Positions 33,495-41,027 of a stretch of 64,000 bases of DNA are shown in pieces. A program made the position numbers and the translations under genes. The DNA is taken from NCBI GenBank assembly GCA_038534195.1, contig JBCAXE010000002.1, positions 66,943 through 130,942 of the forward strand. Reading direction: 5' to 3'. Within the stretch, counting starts at the first letter, position 1; each line of letters opens with the position of its first letter. Source of the stretch: JAJFFW01 sp038534195 (GTDB lineage: Bacteria; Pseudomonadota; Alphaproteobacteria; Caulobacterales; Parvularculaceae). A model generated the notes under the pieces. The model ran no database searches. It was given only the letters and a program-made list of their open reading frames with translations, and was not told where the DNA came from.

Positions 33495-33863
33495 TTATTG
33501 GGAAACGGCGCCGTCCGCCATGGCGATCGCGTGCAGGATCGTATCGACGCTTTCAGGTTTCTTCGGCGTTTCCAGCGACGGCGCGCCGAACGCCACGGCG
33601 AAATCGTCTGCGGTCATGAGCTGCGCGCCGGTGAGCGGTTTCAGCGCCGTCGCTTTGTCGGCGATATCAGCGAGCCGCTCAGGGCCTTCGAGATACGCCA
33701 CTTCCGCCCGCAACATCTGAATTTCCGCAACCTCCCGCGCCTTGGCCGCTTCCAGCGACTTCAACTCTTCGCGCGCCTGTTTGACACGCACCTCAGCCTG
33801 ATAGCGCCCGGCTGCAGCGGCGGCGAGAATAAGACACAGAAAAATCATTGTTATACGGATCAT
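33495..33863 (-). CDS. ftsL: Cell division protein FtsL
   Basis: A small bitopic membrane protein of the FtsQLB complex that activates FtsWI. The 122 residues begin directly with a transmembrane segment (ITMIFLCLILAAAAAGRY, residues 4-21). A periplasmic coiled coil follows (about 25-65, KQAREELKSLEAAKAREVAE...), then the domain with EGPERLADIADKATALKPL, and a disordered tail. Sequence similarity among FtsL proteins is low. The call rests on size, the single N-terminal helix plus coiled coil, and its position between rsmH and ftsI, which is the invariant ftsL slot. Confidence 0.9.
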   Translation of the reverse strand: MIRITMIFLCLILAAAAAGRYQAEVRVKQAREELKSLEAAKAREVAEIQMLRAEVAYLEGPERLADIADKATALKPLTGAQLMTADDFAVAFGAPSLETPKKPESVDTILHAIAMADGAVSQ

Positions 33864-33866
33864 TGA

Positions 33867-34877
33867 CTAATTACTCCATTGATGAAGGGCTTTTGAAAGC
33901 GACAGGGGACGCGGCGCGAAGGCGGCGTCGTCTTCTCGAAAGGGCGCGTCGGTGCGCACGCCCGCGCGCAATTTCGCCGAGCGCGCGCGCGGATTTGCGC
34001 TGACTTCCTCGGCGCCGGGCGCTTGCGCTTTGGCGAAGAGATGACGGAACGTCGCCGCCATATCCGGCGCCGGCGGCGCATGGCGTGACGGCGCATTGCC
34101 CGCGCCGCCGCACCGGTCGGCGAAAAACCTTTTCACAATCCGGTCTTCCAGCGAATGAAACGTCACGACCACCAGCCGCCCGGCGGGGGCCAGAAGCTTT
34201 TCGGCCGCTAATAAAACGCGCGCCAATTGACCGAGCTCATCATTGACGAAAATGCGCAGGGCCTGAAAGACGCGCGTCGCCGGATGAATCTTGTCCTGCG
34301 GACGGGCCGGCGCTGCGGCGGCGATAATATCGGCGAGACGGCCTGTCGTCAGGATCGGCGCTTCATCGCGCGCTTCGACGATCGCGCGCGCGATGCGTTT
34401 GGCGTTCTTTTCTTCGCCGTACACCTTGAAGATTGCGGACAAATCGCTCGCTTCGCCCACGTTCACCACATCGCCTGCATCAGGCTTACCTTGGTCCATC
34501 CGCATAGAGAGCGGTCCGTCATGGCGGAAAGAAAATCCCCGCTGCGCCTCGTCAAGCTGCATGGAGGAAACGCCGAGATCGAGAACGATCCCGTGGATGG
34601 CCGCCTCCCCCGCCTCTTTCATGCCCTCTTCAATTTCGGCGAAGGGGCGCTGAACAAGCGTGAGACGCGGGCCATAGGCCGGCGCCCAGGCGAGCGCGCG
34701 TTCAATGGCCGTGGGATCGCGATCAAATCCGTATACTTTGCAATTGGCGGAACCAAGGATGGCGCGCGTGTAACCGCCGCCGCCGAAAGTACCGTCCACA
34801 TAAACGCCTTTGTTGATCGGCGCGAGCGCGGCGACGGCTTCTTCTTCCATGACGGGGGCGTGCGCAGCGAACGTCAT
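33867..34877 (-). CDS. rsmH: 16S rRNA (cytosine-1402-N4)-methyltransferase
   Basis: RsmH (formerly MraW) methylates N4 of C1402 in the ribosomal P site. The 336-residue product has HAPVMEEEAVAAL at the N-terminus, the SAM motif VDGTFGGGGYTRAIL near residue 30, DLGVSSMQLDEAQRGFSFRHDGPLSMRMD near 115-143 and the C-terminal VVVTFHSLEDRIVKRFF. ATG 34877 is chosen because it overlaps the mraZ stop as ATGA and fits the family N-terminus; a longer frame to 35015 adds 46 non-conserved residues that lie inside mraZ. The insertion of about 20 residues near the C-terminus (GAGNAPSRHAPPAPD) is common in alphaproteobacteria. Confidence 0.97.
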   Translation of the reverse strand: MTFAAHAPVMEEEAVAALAPINKGVYVDGTFGGGGYTRAILGSANCKVYGFDRDPTAIERALAWAPAYGPRLTLVQRPFAEIEEGMKEAGEAAIHGIVLDLGVSSMQLDEAQRGFSFRHDGPLSMRMDQGKPDAGDVVNVGEASDLSAIFKVYGEEKNAKRIARAIVEARDEAPILTTGRLADIIAAAAPARPQDKIHPATRVFQALRIFVNDELGQLARVLLAAEKLLAPAGRLVVVTFHSLEDRIVKRFFADRCGGAGNAPSRHAPPAPDMAATFRHLFAKAQAPGAEEVSANPRARSAKLRAGVRTDAPFREDDAAFAPRPLSLSKALHQWSN

Positions 34878-35359
34878 TCCGCGGCCTCCGCCGGCGCCGG
34901 ACGGGCCTTGGTTGAAAACCGCGCTTCCTTGGCGCGTTTTGCAGCTTGCGCGAAACGTTCTTCGATGTCCGCGACATTCCAGATTTGGAAATAATCGCCG
35001 CGCCCCACAAAGCACGCCTCGCCGTCGAGGTTCGCGTGCTCCACAAAAACTTTCGGCAGGATTGTGCGTCCGTCCTTGTCGAGCGGCAATTTGCGCGCGC
35101 GGCCCATCAACGCGATTTCCATGGCGTCGCGATCGGGGTCGTAAGGGTCGAAACTGTCGATGCGCGCTTGCAGCCGGGCGAGGAGATCAAGCCCGCCGCA
35201 ATCGAGAAACGGCCCCGTAAGCGACGGCACGCACACGAAACCGCTGAAAGCATCGAGATCGAGCGCCTTGCGGAATTCCGCCGGCGCCGCGATCCGGCCC
35301 TTCGCATCGATTTTGTTGGTGTGGGACCCCAGAAAAAGGGCCTCCGCCGACCGCAACAT
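34874..35359 (-). CDS. mraZ: Transcriptional regulator MraZ
   Basis: MraZ is a DNA-binding double-AbrB/SpoVT-fold protein that controls the dcw operon it heads. The 161-residue product has two copies of the fold: FLGSHTNKIDAKGRIAAPAEFRKAL (about residues 7-31) and KLPLDKDGRTILPKVFVEHANLDGEACFVG (about 86-115), each with the DxxGR core. ATG 35359 is preceded by GAGGG seven bases upstream. The longer frame from 35569 adds 70 residues without family support. Upstream are two GANTC sites and a GGG triplet repeated with a 10-base period, both listed separately. The basic C-terminus ends in PAEAAE. Confidence 0.95.
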   Translation of the reverse strand: MLRSAEALFLGSHTNKIDAKGRIAAPAEFRKALDLDAFSGFVCVPSLTGPFLDCGGLDLLARLQARIDSFDPYDPDRDAMEIALMGRARKLPLDKDGRTILPKVFVEHANLDGEACFVGRGDYFQIWNVADIEERFAQAAKRAKEARFSTKARPAPAEAAE

Positions 35360-35446
35360 GAATTCGCCCTCACTCGCCGCCCCGTATCGCAGGATGGTCG
35401 CCGCATGGGCGCGCCGCCTGCTGGAACGGAAAATTCCTCCAAATTT

Positions 35447-35470
35447 CGGGATATCATGGGTAAAGCCGGG
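35447..35470 (+). promoter_or_regulatory. Three NGGG boxes at 10-bp period, candidate MraZ operator
   Basis: CGGG, TGGG and CGGG end at 35450, 35460 and 35470, exactly one helical turn apart, 88-111 bases upstream of mraZ. Known gammaproteobacterial MraZ sites are TGGGN repeats with 5-base spacers. Here the G runs are on the strand opposite to mraZ and two boxes start with C, so this is tentative. Confidence 0.4.
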
Positions 35471-35479
35471 ACGCAAAGA

Positions 35480-35503
35480 GATTCTTGCCCCCGCGCCCGA
35501 CTC
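35480..35503. promoter_or_regulatory. Two GANTC sites upstream of mraZ
   Basis: GATTC at 35480-35484 and GACTC at 35499-35503, 19 bases apart and about 120-145 bases before the mraZ start. GANTC is the CcrM methylation target; paired sites near promoters are typical of GcrA/CcrM-controlled genes in Caulobacter. Confidence 0.5.
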
Positions 35504-35518
35504 TGTGCGGGCGTTTTT
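35494..35518 (+). terminator. Plus-strand intrinsic-terminator-like hairpin antisense to the mraZ leader
   Basis: CGCCCG, an 8-base loop and CGGGCG followed by TTTTT. It is oriented for plus-strand transcripts, although no plus-strand gene lies upstream. It overlaps one GANTC site. Confidence 0.45.
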
Positions 35519-35603
35519 GGGACAGAAACGGATCGTCCGCGCCCGCTCCGCCGCCAGTGGGCGCGCCAAGTCTTAATAAAGCCTTAAAATCAGAGGGTTG
35601 GCG

Positions 35604-36029
35604 CTAACGGCCCATGCGCGCGAAAATATCCTGCGCCGCGGCGGCTTCTTTTTGCGCCGCCTTTTTTTTCGCCTCCGCCTGAAATCGATCGAGCAAATGC
35701 TCGAGCTTCTGCCGCTCCTGATGCGCGGTTTGCACCAAGCTGCGAGCTTCGTCGATTTCTGCCGCCAGGGTCTCCATGGTGGCGAGGAGCGCTGACTTCT
35801 TTGCGTCCATGCCGGCGGAAAAACCCTGCATCGCCGCCAGATCCGGCTGCGCTTGTTGCGCCATCTTCAGCTCTTCCTGGCGGACCGATTGCGCCAGCCA
35901 GTCGAGAGACGCATGGGCGGACGCGTGGGCCGCTTGCAGGTCGGCGAGCCGGCTCTGTCGCTGATCGAGATCCTGTTTGTTCAGCCGCAAAAGCTTGTGG
36001 AGATTGTGTTCGTCCCGCTGCGTTGTCAT
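35604..36029 (-). CDS. fliJ: FliJ-like flagellar export chaperone
   Basis: A 141-residue, almost wholly helical protein rich in Gln, Ala, Glu and Lys. Coiled-coil heptads run from about residue 10 to 125 (LLRLNKQDLDQRQSRLADLQAAH ... KLEHLLDRFQAEAKKK), the expected FliJ form. FliJ is the central stalk of the flagellar type III export ATPase and escorts chaperones. Primary-sequence similarity in this family is weak, so the name depends mainly on its ATGA overlap with the fliI stop, its size and its coiled coil. No other flagellar genes are in the window. Confidence 0.8.
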   Translation of the reverse strand: MTTQRDEHNLHKLLRLNKQDLDQRQSRLADLQAAHASAHASLDWLAQSVRQEELKMAQQAQPDLAAMQGFSAGMDAKKSALLATMETLAAEIDEARSLVQTAHQERQKLEHLLDRFQAEAKKKAAQKEAAAAQDIFARMGR

Positions 36030-37396
36030 CGTCCGTCTTCTGCTCCCCCGACCTCCACAGCGGCGAGAATTTGCGCCAGCGCTGCGAACGTTTGATCTAT
36101 TGTGACCGCAGCGTCGCGCGCCTGCGTTAAGAAGGCGTCAAGATCGGCCTGAAACGCCACCGCACGATCAACGTCTGCGTTCGACCCGGATTGGTAAGCG
36201 CCGATGCGGATTAACTCGCGCATATCCTCATAAATGCTCGCCAATCGACGCGCGCGATTAACCAGCGCGGCTCGTTCAGGGTCGATATCGTCGAGCGCCA
36301 TGCGCGAAACAGTTTTAAGAATATCGACTGCAGGAAACCGCCCGCGCTCGGCGATGCGCCGGTCGAGCACAATATGGCCGTCTAGGATTGCGCGCGACGC
36401 ATCCGCCACCGGCTCATCATGGTCGTCACCTTCGACGAGCACGCTGAAGACGCCGGTCACGGCGCCATCGTTCTTATCCTGGCGGTCAACGCCCGTCCCC
36501 GCCCGTTCCAGCAATTTTGGCAACAACGAAAATACCGATGGTGGGAACCCGCGCGAGGCCGGCGGTTCGCCGGCGGCGATCCCGATTTCGCGTTGCGCCG
36601 CCGCAACGCGGGTGATCGAATCCATCAGACACATCACATGCGCGCCCTCATCGCGGAAATACTCCGACATTGTCATGGCCAGATACGCCGCCTCCCGGCG
36701 CATCATCGCCGGCTCATCGGATGTAGCCGCAATCACCACAGACCGCGCCAACCCTTCCGCCCCAAGACTATCTTCGATAAATTCGCGTACTTCCCGGCCA
36801 CGCTCGCCGATCAACGCGATCACACGCACATCGCAATCAGTATTGCGCGCAATCATCGACAATAGCGCCGACTTGCCGACGCCTGACCCGGCGAACACGC
36901 CGAGCCGTTGGCCGACGCGCGCAGCGGCGAAGGCGTTGAGCGCGCTGACGCCGAAGTCCACCGCCCCGCCAAGGCGTGCGCGCAAGGGCGCTGGCGGCGG
37001 CGCGGCGCGCAACCGATAAGGCCGCGGCCCCTCGCCGATGGCGCCGCCGCCGTCAATCGGCGCGCCAAGTCCGTTGACGATCCGACCAAGCCATTGGCGC
37101 GATGGGCGCGTCGTCGCAGCGGCGTTAAAAAATTTTACGTCGGCGCCGCGCCGGACGCCGTCAAGCGCGCCGAACGGCAGGGCGAGCGCGCGTCCTTCAG
37201 ACAGACCCACCACTTCCGCCGCAAGCGGTTCGCCGCTCGTTTCGATTTCGATCCGTGCGCCGATGTCTAACAGCCCGAGACGATCGCTGATATCAACGCC
37301 GACGCCTGACACGCCCTCGACGACGCCGCGCGCCAGAAAAGGGTTGAAGTCGCGCGCCAAATCATGCGCCCATGTTTTCAGATGAGGATCGGTCAC
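36026..37396 (-). CDS. fliI: Flagellum-specific ATP synthase / export ATPase FliI
   Basis: A hexameric F1-beta-like ATPase that powers flagellar type III protein export at the inner membrane. The 456 residues have the N-terminal beta-barrel region (about 20-95), Walker A GSGVGKS at residues 170-176 and the catalytic GERGREVREFIED segment (near 198-210). Walker B is HVMCLMDSITRVAAAQREIG (Asp in LMDS), and SLLPKLLERAG, typical of FliI/EscN-type ATPases, follows. The start is a GTG at 37396 with GGA eight bases upstream. It shares a 356-base divergent promoter region with ctrA and is translationally coupled to fliJ. The ctrA-fliI adjacency is found in other alphaproteobacteria. Confidence 0.95.
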   Translation of the reverse strand: MTDPHLKTWAHDLARDFNPFLARGVVEGVSGVGVDISDRLGLLDIGARIEIETSGEPLAAEVVGLSEGRALALPFGALDGVRRGADVKFFNAAATTRPSRQWLGRIVNGLGAPIDGGGAIGEGPRPYRLRAAPPPAPLRARLGGAVDFGVSALNAFAAARVGQRLGVFAGSGVGKSALLSMIARNTDCDVRVIALIGERGREVREFIEDSLGAEGLARSVVIAATSDEPAMMRREAAYLAMTMSEYFRDEGAHVMCLMDSITRVAAAQREIGIAAGEPPASRGFPPSVFSLLPKLLERAGTGVDRQDKNDGAVTGVFSVLVEGDDHDEPVADASRAILDGHIVLDRRIAERGRFPAVDILKTVSRMALDDIDPERAALVNRARRLASIYEDMRELIRIGAYQSGSNADVDRAVAFQADLDAFLTQARDAAVTIDQTFAALAQILAAVEVGGAEDGR

Positions 37397-37752
37397 GATC
37401 GATTCCGGACTTTCGTCAATTAAGCGACCCGTCGGCGTTCAACCTTGGCGTCGGCGACGAGATTAACGCGCAAGGGCTTAAGCCCGCGTAAACTGGTAAA
37501 CCGCTTTACTGACGCGAGCCCGGCGAGAGATTAATGGGCGGAAGCGATCGCCAGTGTTTTGCTGGCGCGGAAATTCAGAAAGTTTGAGGCGGTCTTAAAG
37601 AGATTGGATAAATGCCTGAAATCCGCGGCGATCGTTAACCTTTATGAAATGAAATCAACCTTAAGATCGGTTGAGTGGAAACAAAAAATACGCGGCGCGT
37701 GATTAATGACCTGAGGGGCGGCGCGGAAAAATGCGAATAGGAGACGGGCTTC
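37397..37752. promoter_or_regulatory. Divergent ctrA / fliI control region (356 bp, no gene)
   Basis: This is the only gene-free stretch over 300 bases. It contains TTAA half-sites of the CtrA type at about 37463, 37478, 37635 and 37661. The pair TTAA-GCCCGCG-TAAA at 37478-37492 misses the TTAA-N7-TTAA consensus by one base. A dyad CAACC-N8-GGTTG lies at 37656-37673, and a GATTC (GANTC) site is just upstream of fliI. AGGAGA eight bases before the ctrA ATG is its ribosome-binding site. CtrA autoregulation and CcrM input are known at the Caulobacter ctrA promoters; here they are inferred from motifs. Confidence 0.45.
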
Positions 37753-38454
37753 ATGCGGGTATTGTTAATTGAAGACGATGGGGCGACCGCGCAGAGCATC
37801 GAATTGATGCTCAAGTCGGACGGATTTAACTGCTACACCACCGATCTCGGCGAAGAGGGCGTCGATCTCGGCAAGGTTTATGATTACGACATTATCCTTC
37901 TCGACCTGAACCTGCCGGACATGACGGGTTTCGACGTCCTGAAGACGTTGCGCGTATCGAAGGTGAATACGCCGATCCTGATCCTCACCGGCCAGGGCGA
38001 CATTGAGACGAAAGTGCGCGGTCTCGGCTTCGGCGCCGACGATTACATGACCAAGCCGTTCCATAAGGACGAGCTGGTGGCGCGCATCCACGCCATTGTC
38101 CGCCGCTCGAAAGGCCACTCGCAGTCGGTCATCACCACAGGCGATTTGATCGTCAATCTCGACGCCAAGACGGTGGAAGTCGCGGGTCAGCGCGTTCACC
38201 TCACCGGCAAAGAATACCAGATGCTGGAGCTGCTCTCGCTGCGCAAAGGCACGACGCTCACCAAAGAGATGTTCCTGAACCACCTTTACGGCGGCATGGA
38301 CGAGCCGGAACTGAAAATCATCGACGTCTTCATCTGTAAGCTTCGCAAGAAGCTGGCGGCCGCCACGACCGGCGAACATTACATCGAAACCGTCTGGGGC
38401 CGCGGCTACGTGCTGCGCGATCCGGCGGAAGAAAAAACGGCTTCTGTTGCGTAA
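37753..38454 (+). CDS. ctrA: Cell cycle response regulator CtrA
   Basis: The OmpR-family master regulator of the alphaproteobacterial cell cycle, controlling flagellar, division and DNA-methylation genes and, in Caulobacter, the replication origin. The 233-residue protein has a receiver domain (acidic pocket Glu7-Asp8-Asp9, phosphoacceptor Asp51 in LLDLNLPDM, Lys in TKPFHKDEL) and a winged-helix domain from about residue 128. Its recognition region (KEYQMLELLSLRKGTTLTKE, KIIDVFICKLRKKL) is characteristic of CtrA. The C-terminus ends SVA, hydrophobic and suited to ClpXP recognition, as in Caulobacter where the terminal AA is needed. It is preceded by AGGAGA and followed by a strong terminator. 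Confidence 0.98.
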   Translation: MRVLLIEDDGATAQSIELMLKSDGFNCYTTDLGEEGVDLGKVYDYDIILLDLNLPDMTGFDVLKTLRVSKVNTPILILTGQGDIETKVRGLGFGADDYMTKPFHKDELVARIHAIVRRSKGHSQSVITTGDLIVNLDAKTVEVAGQRVHLTGKEYQMLELLSLRKGTTLTKEMFLNHLYGGMDEPELKIIDVFICKLRKKLAAATTGEHYIETVWGRGYVLRDPAEEKTASVA

Positions 38455-38480
38455 CATCCTCGACTACCTTGCATCACTGA

Positions 38481-38513
38481 AAACGCCTCCCGGTTCCGGG
38501 AGGCGTTTTTTTA
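38481..38513 (+). terminator. Intrinsic terminator after ctrA
   Basis: AACGCCTCCCGG and CCGGGAGGCGTT form a perfect 12-bp stem around TT, followed by a T-run, 26 bases after the ctrA stop. It also lies 3' of the convergent membrane-protein gene and could serve both. Confidence 0.9.
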
Positions 38514-38523
38514 TGCGCGCGTT

Positions 38524-39123
38524 TTAAGCCGTTTGCAGGCTAAGCGTTCGCCGGATCGCGCCGCTGTCAACGATGATGATCGCGGTTGTGATGAGATAGA
38601 GCGCAGCGACAGACAATGGCAGCCAGGTAAGGCGCTCATCGGGAAAATATATCCAGATCGCTGTCGGAATGATCGCGCGCGCGATCGCGTGGGCTGAATA
38701 GATCGCTGTGCGCCCGTAGCTCCAGCCGATGACCGGCCAATGGACGGACATGCCCACCGCAAGGATCAGCGGGATCAAGGACGGGCCTTCCGACGCCGCC
38801 GCCACGATGAACGCCCAGAACAGCAACATTGAAATGAACGCTGGCAAAAGGACAGAGTCCACCGCCGCCTTATCCTTCATAAAGTCGTTGCGAAAGATTC
38901 TGGCGTAGGCAAGCGCAAGCGGGAAAATGGCGCCCGACCCAAAGAATGCGACGCTGGACCAGACTGATAAGTCCAGAAAATATCCGGCGGCGCCGAGCGC
39001 CGCCCAGTAGGTGGCGCCCGCCAGCGGGATCGGAAAGCCGCCGCGCAAGCGCGCATAAGACGCGAGGCGATTGGCTTTAAGCGCTTCTTTTAAGTCTTCC
39101 GTTGTCAGATTAAGTTGCGTCAT
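38524..39123 (-). CDS. Membrane protein coupled to a MerR regulator, unknown function
   Basis: A 199-residue protein with six or seven hydrophobic helices. They start at about residue 33 (IPLAGATYWAALGAAGYFL) and include SVWSSVAFFGSGAIFPLALAY, LLPAFISMLLFWAFIVAAA, LIPLILAVGMSVHWPVIGW and WLPLSVAALYLITTAIIIV. I do not recognise the family beyond a general resemblance to small uncharacterised membrane proteins. Its start codon overlaps the stop of the MerR-type regulator (ATGA), so the two are co-expressed and the regulator probably responds to the same signal. A drug- or lipid-related function is possible but unsupported. Confidence 0.8.
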   Translation of the reverse strand: MTQLNLTTEDLKEALKANRLASYARLRGGFPIPLAGATYWAALGAAGYFLDLSVWSSVAFFGSGAIFPLALAYARIFRNDFMKDKAAVDSVLLPAFISMLLFWAFIVAAASEGPSLIPLILAVGMSVHWPVIGWSYGRTAIYSAHAIARAIIPTAIWIYFPDERLTWLPLSVAALYLITTAIIIVDSGAIRRTLSLQTA

Positions 39124-39932
39124 CCGCGTCCCCTCGGCTCGTTATTTGATGCTGGTTTCGTGTCGCCGCCGCGCGCTCGCGCCGCGTAGGCTTCCTGAAT
39201 AAAATGCGTCACCTGCCCGGTGGCCTGCTGACGTGCATGGTCGCGCCATTCATCAACATTGGTCCACATTTTGCGGGCCATCGCCTGCTGCTCCGGACTG
39301 GCGACGCGCCGGAACGGCTCAAGCAACGCCTCCCACCGCGCCAAAAAGGCTTGCGCTTTTTCGCTTTCGGAATCGAGCGGCAGCGCGGCCTTGATCTCGC
39401 CGATCAGCGTACGCCACGCATTATCGTAGTCTTCGGGATCGACCTCCTGACGCAGACGCGCCGTCATATCCCGCCACGCATCATGGTGGCGTTTGGTGAA
39501 GTGTTTTTCAAAAAAGGCGCGCGCACGTTGCGCCGCTTCCCGGTCGTTCGATGAGGCGATGATCCGCGCCAGATGATCGATCTCCGCCGGGTCGCCGCCT
39601 TCAAGCTCGGCGTCGATGTCTTTCAGGAGAACGATTGCGTGCGCCACGCGGTCGGCTTCATCGCGTAGATAATCGAGTTGCGCAGCGATTAGCCCGCGCG
39701 CATCGACGGGGTTTGCGAGCCACTTTTTGATGAGATCAAGCGGCATGCCGGCCTGCTTCAAAAGCCGCACTTTCGCCAGAACCAGCAAAGCGTCTGCATC
39801 ATACAAACGCTGGCCCGCAGACGAGCGCCCGGGCTTTACGAGCCCAAGGCTTTCATAATGGCGGATCATGCGTTCGGACAGTCCGGTCCGCGCAACCACA
39901 TCGCCGATCCTGTAATGGGCGCTCTTCTCCAT
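39120..39932 (-). CDS. MerR-family regulator with TipAS-like effector domain
   Basis: A 270-residue regulator. The N-terminal MerR winged helix (about residues 7-75) shows YRIGDVVARTGLSERMIRHYESLGLV, SAGQRLYDADAL and IKKWL. A coiled-coil dimerisation helix follows (about 85-120). The C-terminal 130 residues are helical, with a W-x3-T arrangement resembling the antibiotic-recognition domain of TipA-type regulators (KRHHDAWRDMTARL, MARKMWTNVDEW). MerR proteins untwist promoters with long spacers; the target is probably its own operon, which includes the downstream membrane protein. The ligand is unknown. The 108 bases upstream separate it from the 3' end of the convergent-side RNase P RNA gene. 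Confidence 0.9.
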   Translation of the reverse strand: MEKSAHYRIGDVVARTGLSERMIRHYESLGLVKPGRSSAGQRLYDADALLVLAKVRLLKQAGMPLDLIKKWLANPVDARGLIAAQLDYLRDEADRVAHAIVLLKDIDAELEGGDPAEIDHLARIIASSNDREAAQRARAFFEKHFTKRHHDAWRDMTARLRQEVDPEDYDNAWRTLIGEIKAALPLDSESEKAQAFLARWEALLEPFRRVASPEQQAMARKMWTNVDEWRDHARQQATGQVTHFIQEAYAARARGGDTKPASNNEPRGRG

Positions 39933-40040
39933 ACCGCCACCCTAACCCCTGACATCGTGTCAGGGGCAAGAAGAAAAACGCCGAACGTGATCAATCAGGG
40001 CGGGACGATCAGGCGGGTTATCCCGCGCTTTAGAAAATTC

Positions 40041-40424
40041 GCCAGACGGTCTGTAAGCCGGGTTCTGTACTTCTCGTAAGAGAAGCGACGACCATTCATC
40101 TGGGACGACGCTTGCGCATCGCCTCAAGCAACCAACCCGGACGTCCTGAGCGCGAAGACTTCGCTCTCCTCCGTAAACGGAAGAACGGCGTCCCTATTCG
40201 GTTTTGCTCCCGGCGGGGCTTGCCCTGCCCGCCCTATTGCTAGCGCGGCGGTGCGCTCTTACCGCACCTTTTCACCCTTACCTGTCGAAACAGGCGGTAT
40301 ATTTTCTGCGGCGCTTTCCCTCAGGTTTAACCCTGGCCGGGCGTTACCCGGCGCCGTGTCTCCATGGAGCCCGGACTTTCCTCTCCCAAAAGGAGCGGCC
40401 GTCCGACCGACTGGCGAGCTTCTG
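40041..40424 (-). ncRNA. rnpB: RNase P RNA (class A)
   Basis: The catalytic RNA of ribonuclease P, which matures tRNA 5' ends. Read on the minus strand, it opens with CGCCAG (P1), pairing with CTGGCG at the far end about 380 nt away. The universally conserved blocks are present: GAGGAAAGTCCGGGCTCC with the preceding GGAG region (CRI), the GGGTAA and CAGGGT parts near P7-P10, and GGTAAGGGTGAAAAGGTG. CRIV/CRV-type AGATGAATGGTCGTC and AGAACCCGGCTTACAG close the molecule. These are unmistakable for bacterial type A RNase P RNA. Ends are set from the P1 pairing and may be off by a few bases. No protein-coding ORF is credible across it. Confidence 0.97.
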
Positions 40425-40522
40425 ACGTGGGCTTTTAAATGACGCAAGTCAAGGCGGGCCCCGCGCGCCGGACGCTATGAAGCGGGGGAACTTTTTTCAC
40501 CGCGAACAGTGGGGCGGCGTTT

Positions 40523-40984
40523 ATGCTGACGACGGCGACGGGGATATTGGTCATCGCGCTCGGTCTCATTTGCTGGGTCGGGCAGACTCTGGTCGTCTTC
40601 GCCCCGAACGTCGCCGTAAAACTCGGCGTCTTTGAGCGCGAGCAGGAGCTTGACCGTTCGATGTATCTTTTCGAGCGGTTCTCACAAGGCGTCCCCGATA
40701 TTCTTCTCACCTGGATTCTGCCCGCCGCCGCACTAATGATGATCTTGGGGGTCGAACAATGGCCGTTATTCGCGCTCGTCGGCGGCGGCGTTTATTTGTA
40801 TTTTCCAGCGGTCTTCATCATCACGCGCATCGCGTTAAAGAAGGACGGGAAAAAGATTGGCCGGCCGTCATCCGTGTTCGCCGCCTATTCGCTGGGCGCG
40901 CTCTGGATGATCTCCGCCGCCTATATGATTTTTCTGGCCGTTGAGGAACTTAGCGGCGTCGCTTCGGCGCTCAAGACTGGATAG
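40523..40984 (+). CDS. Small four-helix membrane protein, unknown function
   Basis: A 153-residue protein with four hydrophobic segments: about residues 3-27 (ILVIALGLICWVGQTLVVF), 59-77 (ILLTWILPAAALMMILG), 80-103 (PLFALVGGGVYLYFPAVFIITR) and 118-138 (FAAYSLGALWMISAAYMIFL). Short charged loops lie between them (FEREQELDRSMYLFERFSQG). I do not recognise the family. It is followed after 43 bases by another small membrane protein on the same strand, and the two may be an operon. It lies divergent from rnpB, so their promoters share about 100 bases. Confidence 0.7.
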   Translation: MLTTATGILVIALGLICWVGQTLVVFAPNVAVKLGVFEREQELDRSMYLFERFSQGVPDILLTWILPAAALMMILGVEQWPLFALVGGGVYLYFPAVFIITRIALKKDGKKIGRPSSVFAAYSLGALWMISAAYMIFLAVEELSGVASALKTG

Positions 40985-41027
40985 GCTGCCCAAACCGCCG
41001 CTCTACTCAGTATAGCGATTATAAAAA

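Noticed and set aside
35447..35500. GGGACGCAAAG at 35468-35478 resembles a c-di-GMP-I (GEMM) riboswitch core block
   Set aside because: The other required parts (GGCAAACC block, GNRA tetraloop, tetraloop receptor and closing P1) are absent on the plus strand. No plus-strand gene lies downstream. Treated as a chance 11-mer.
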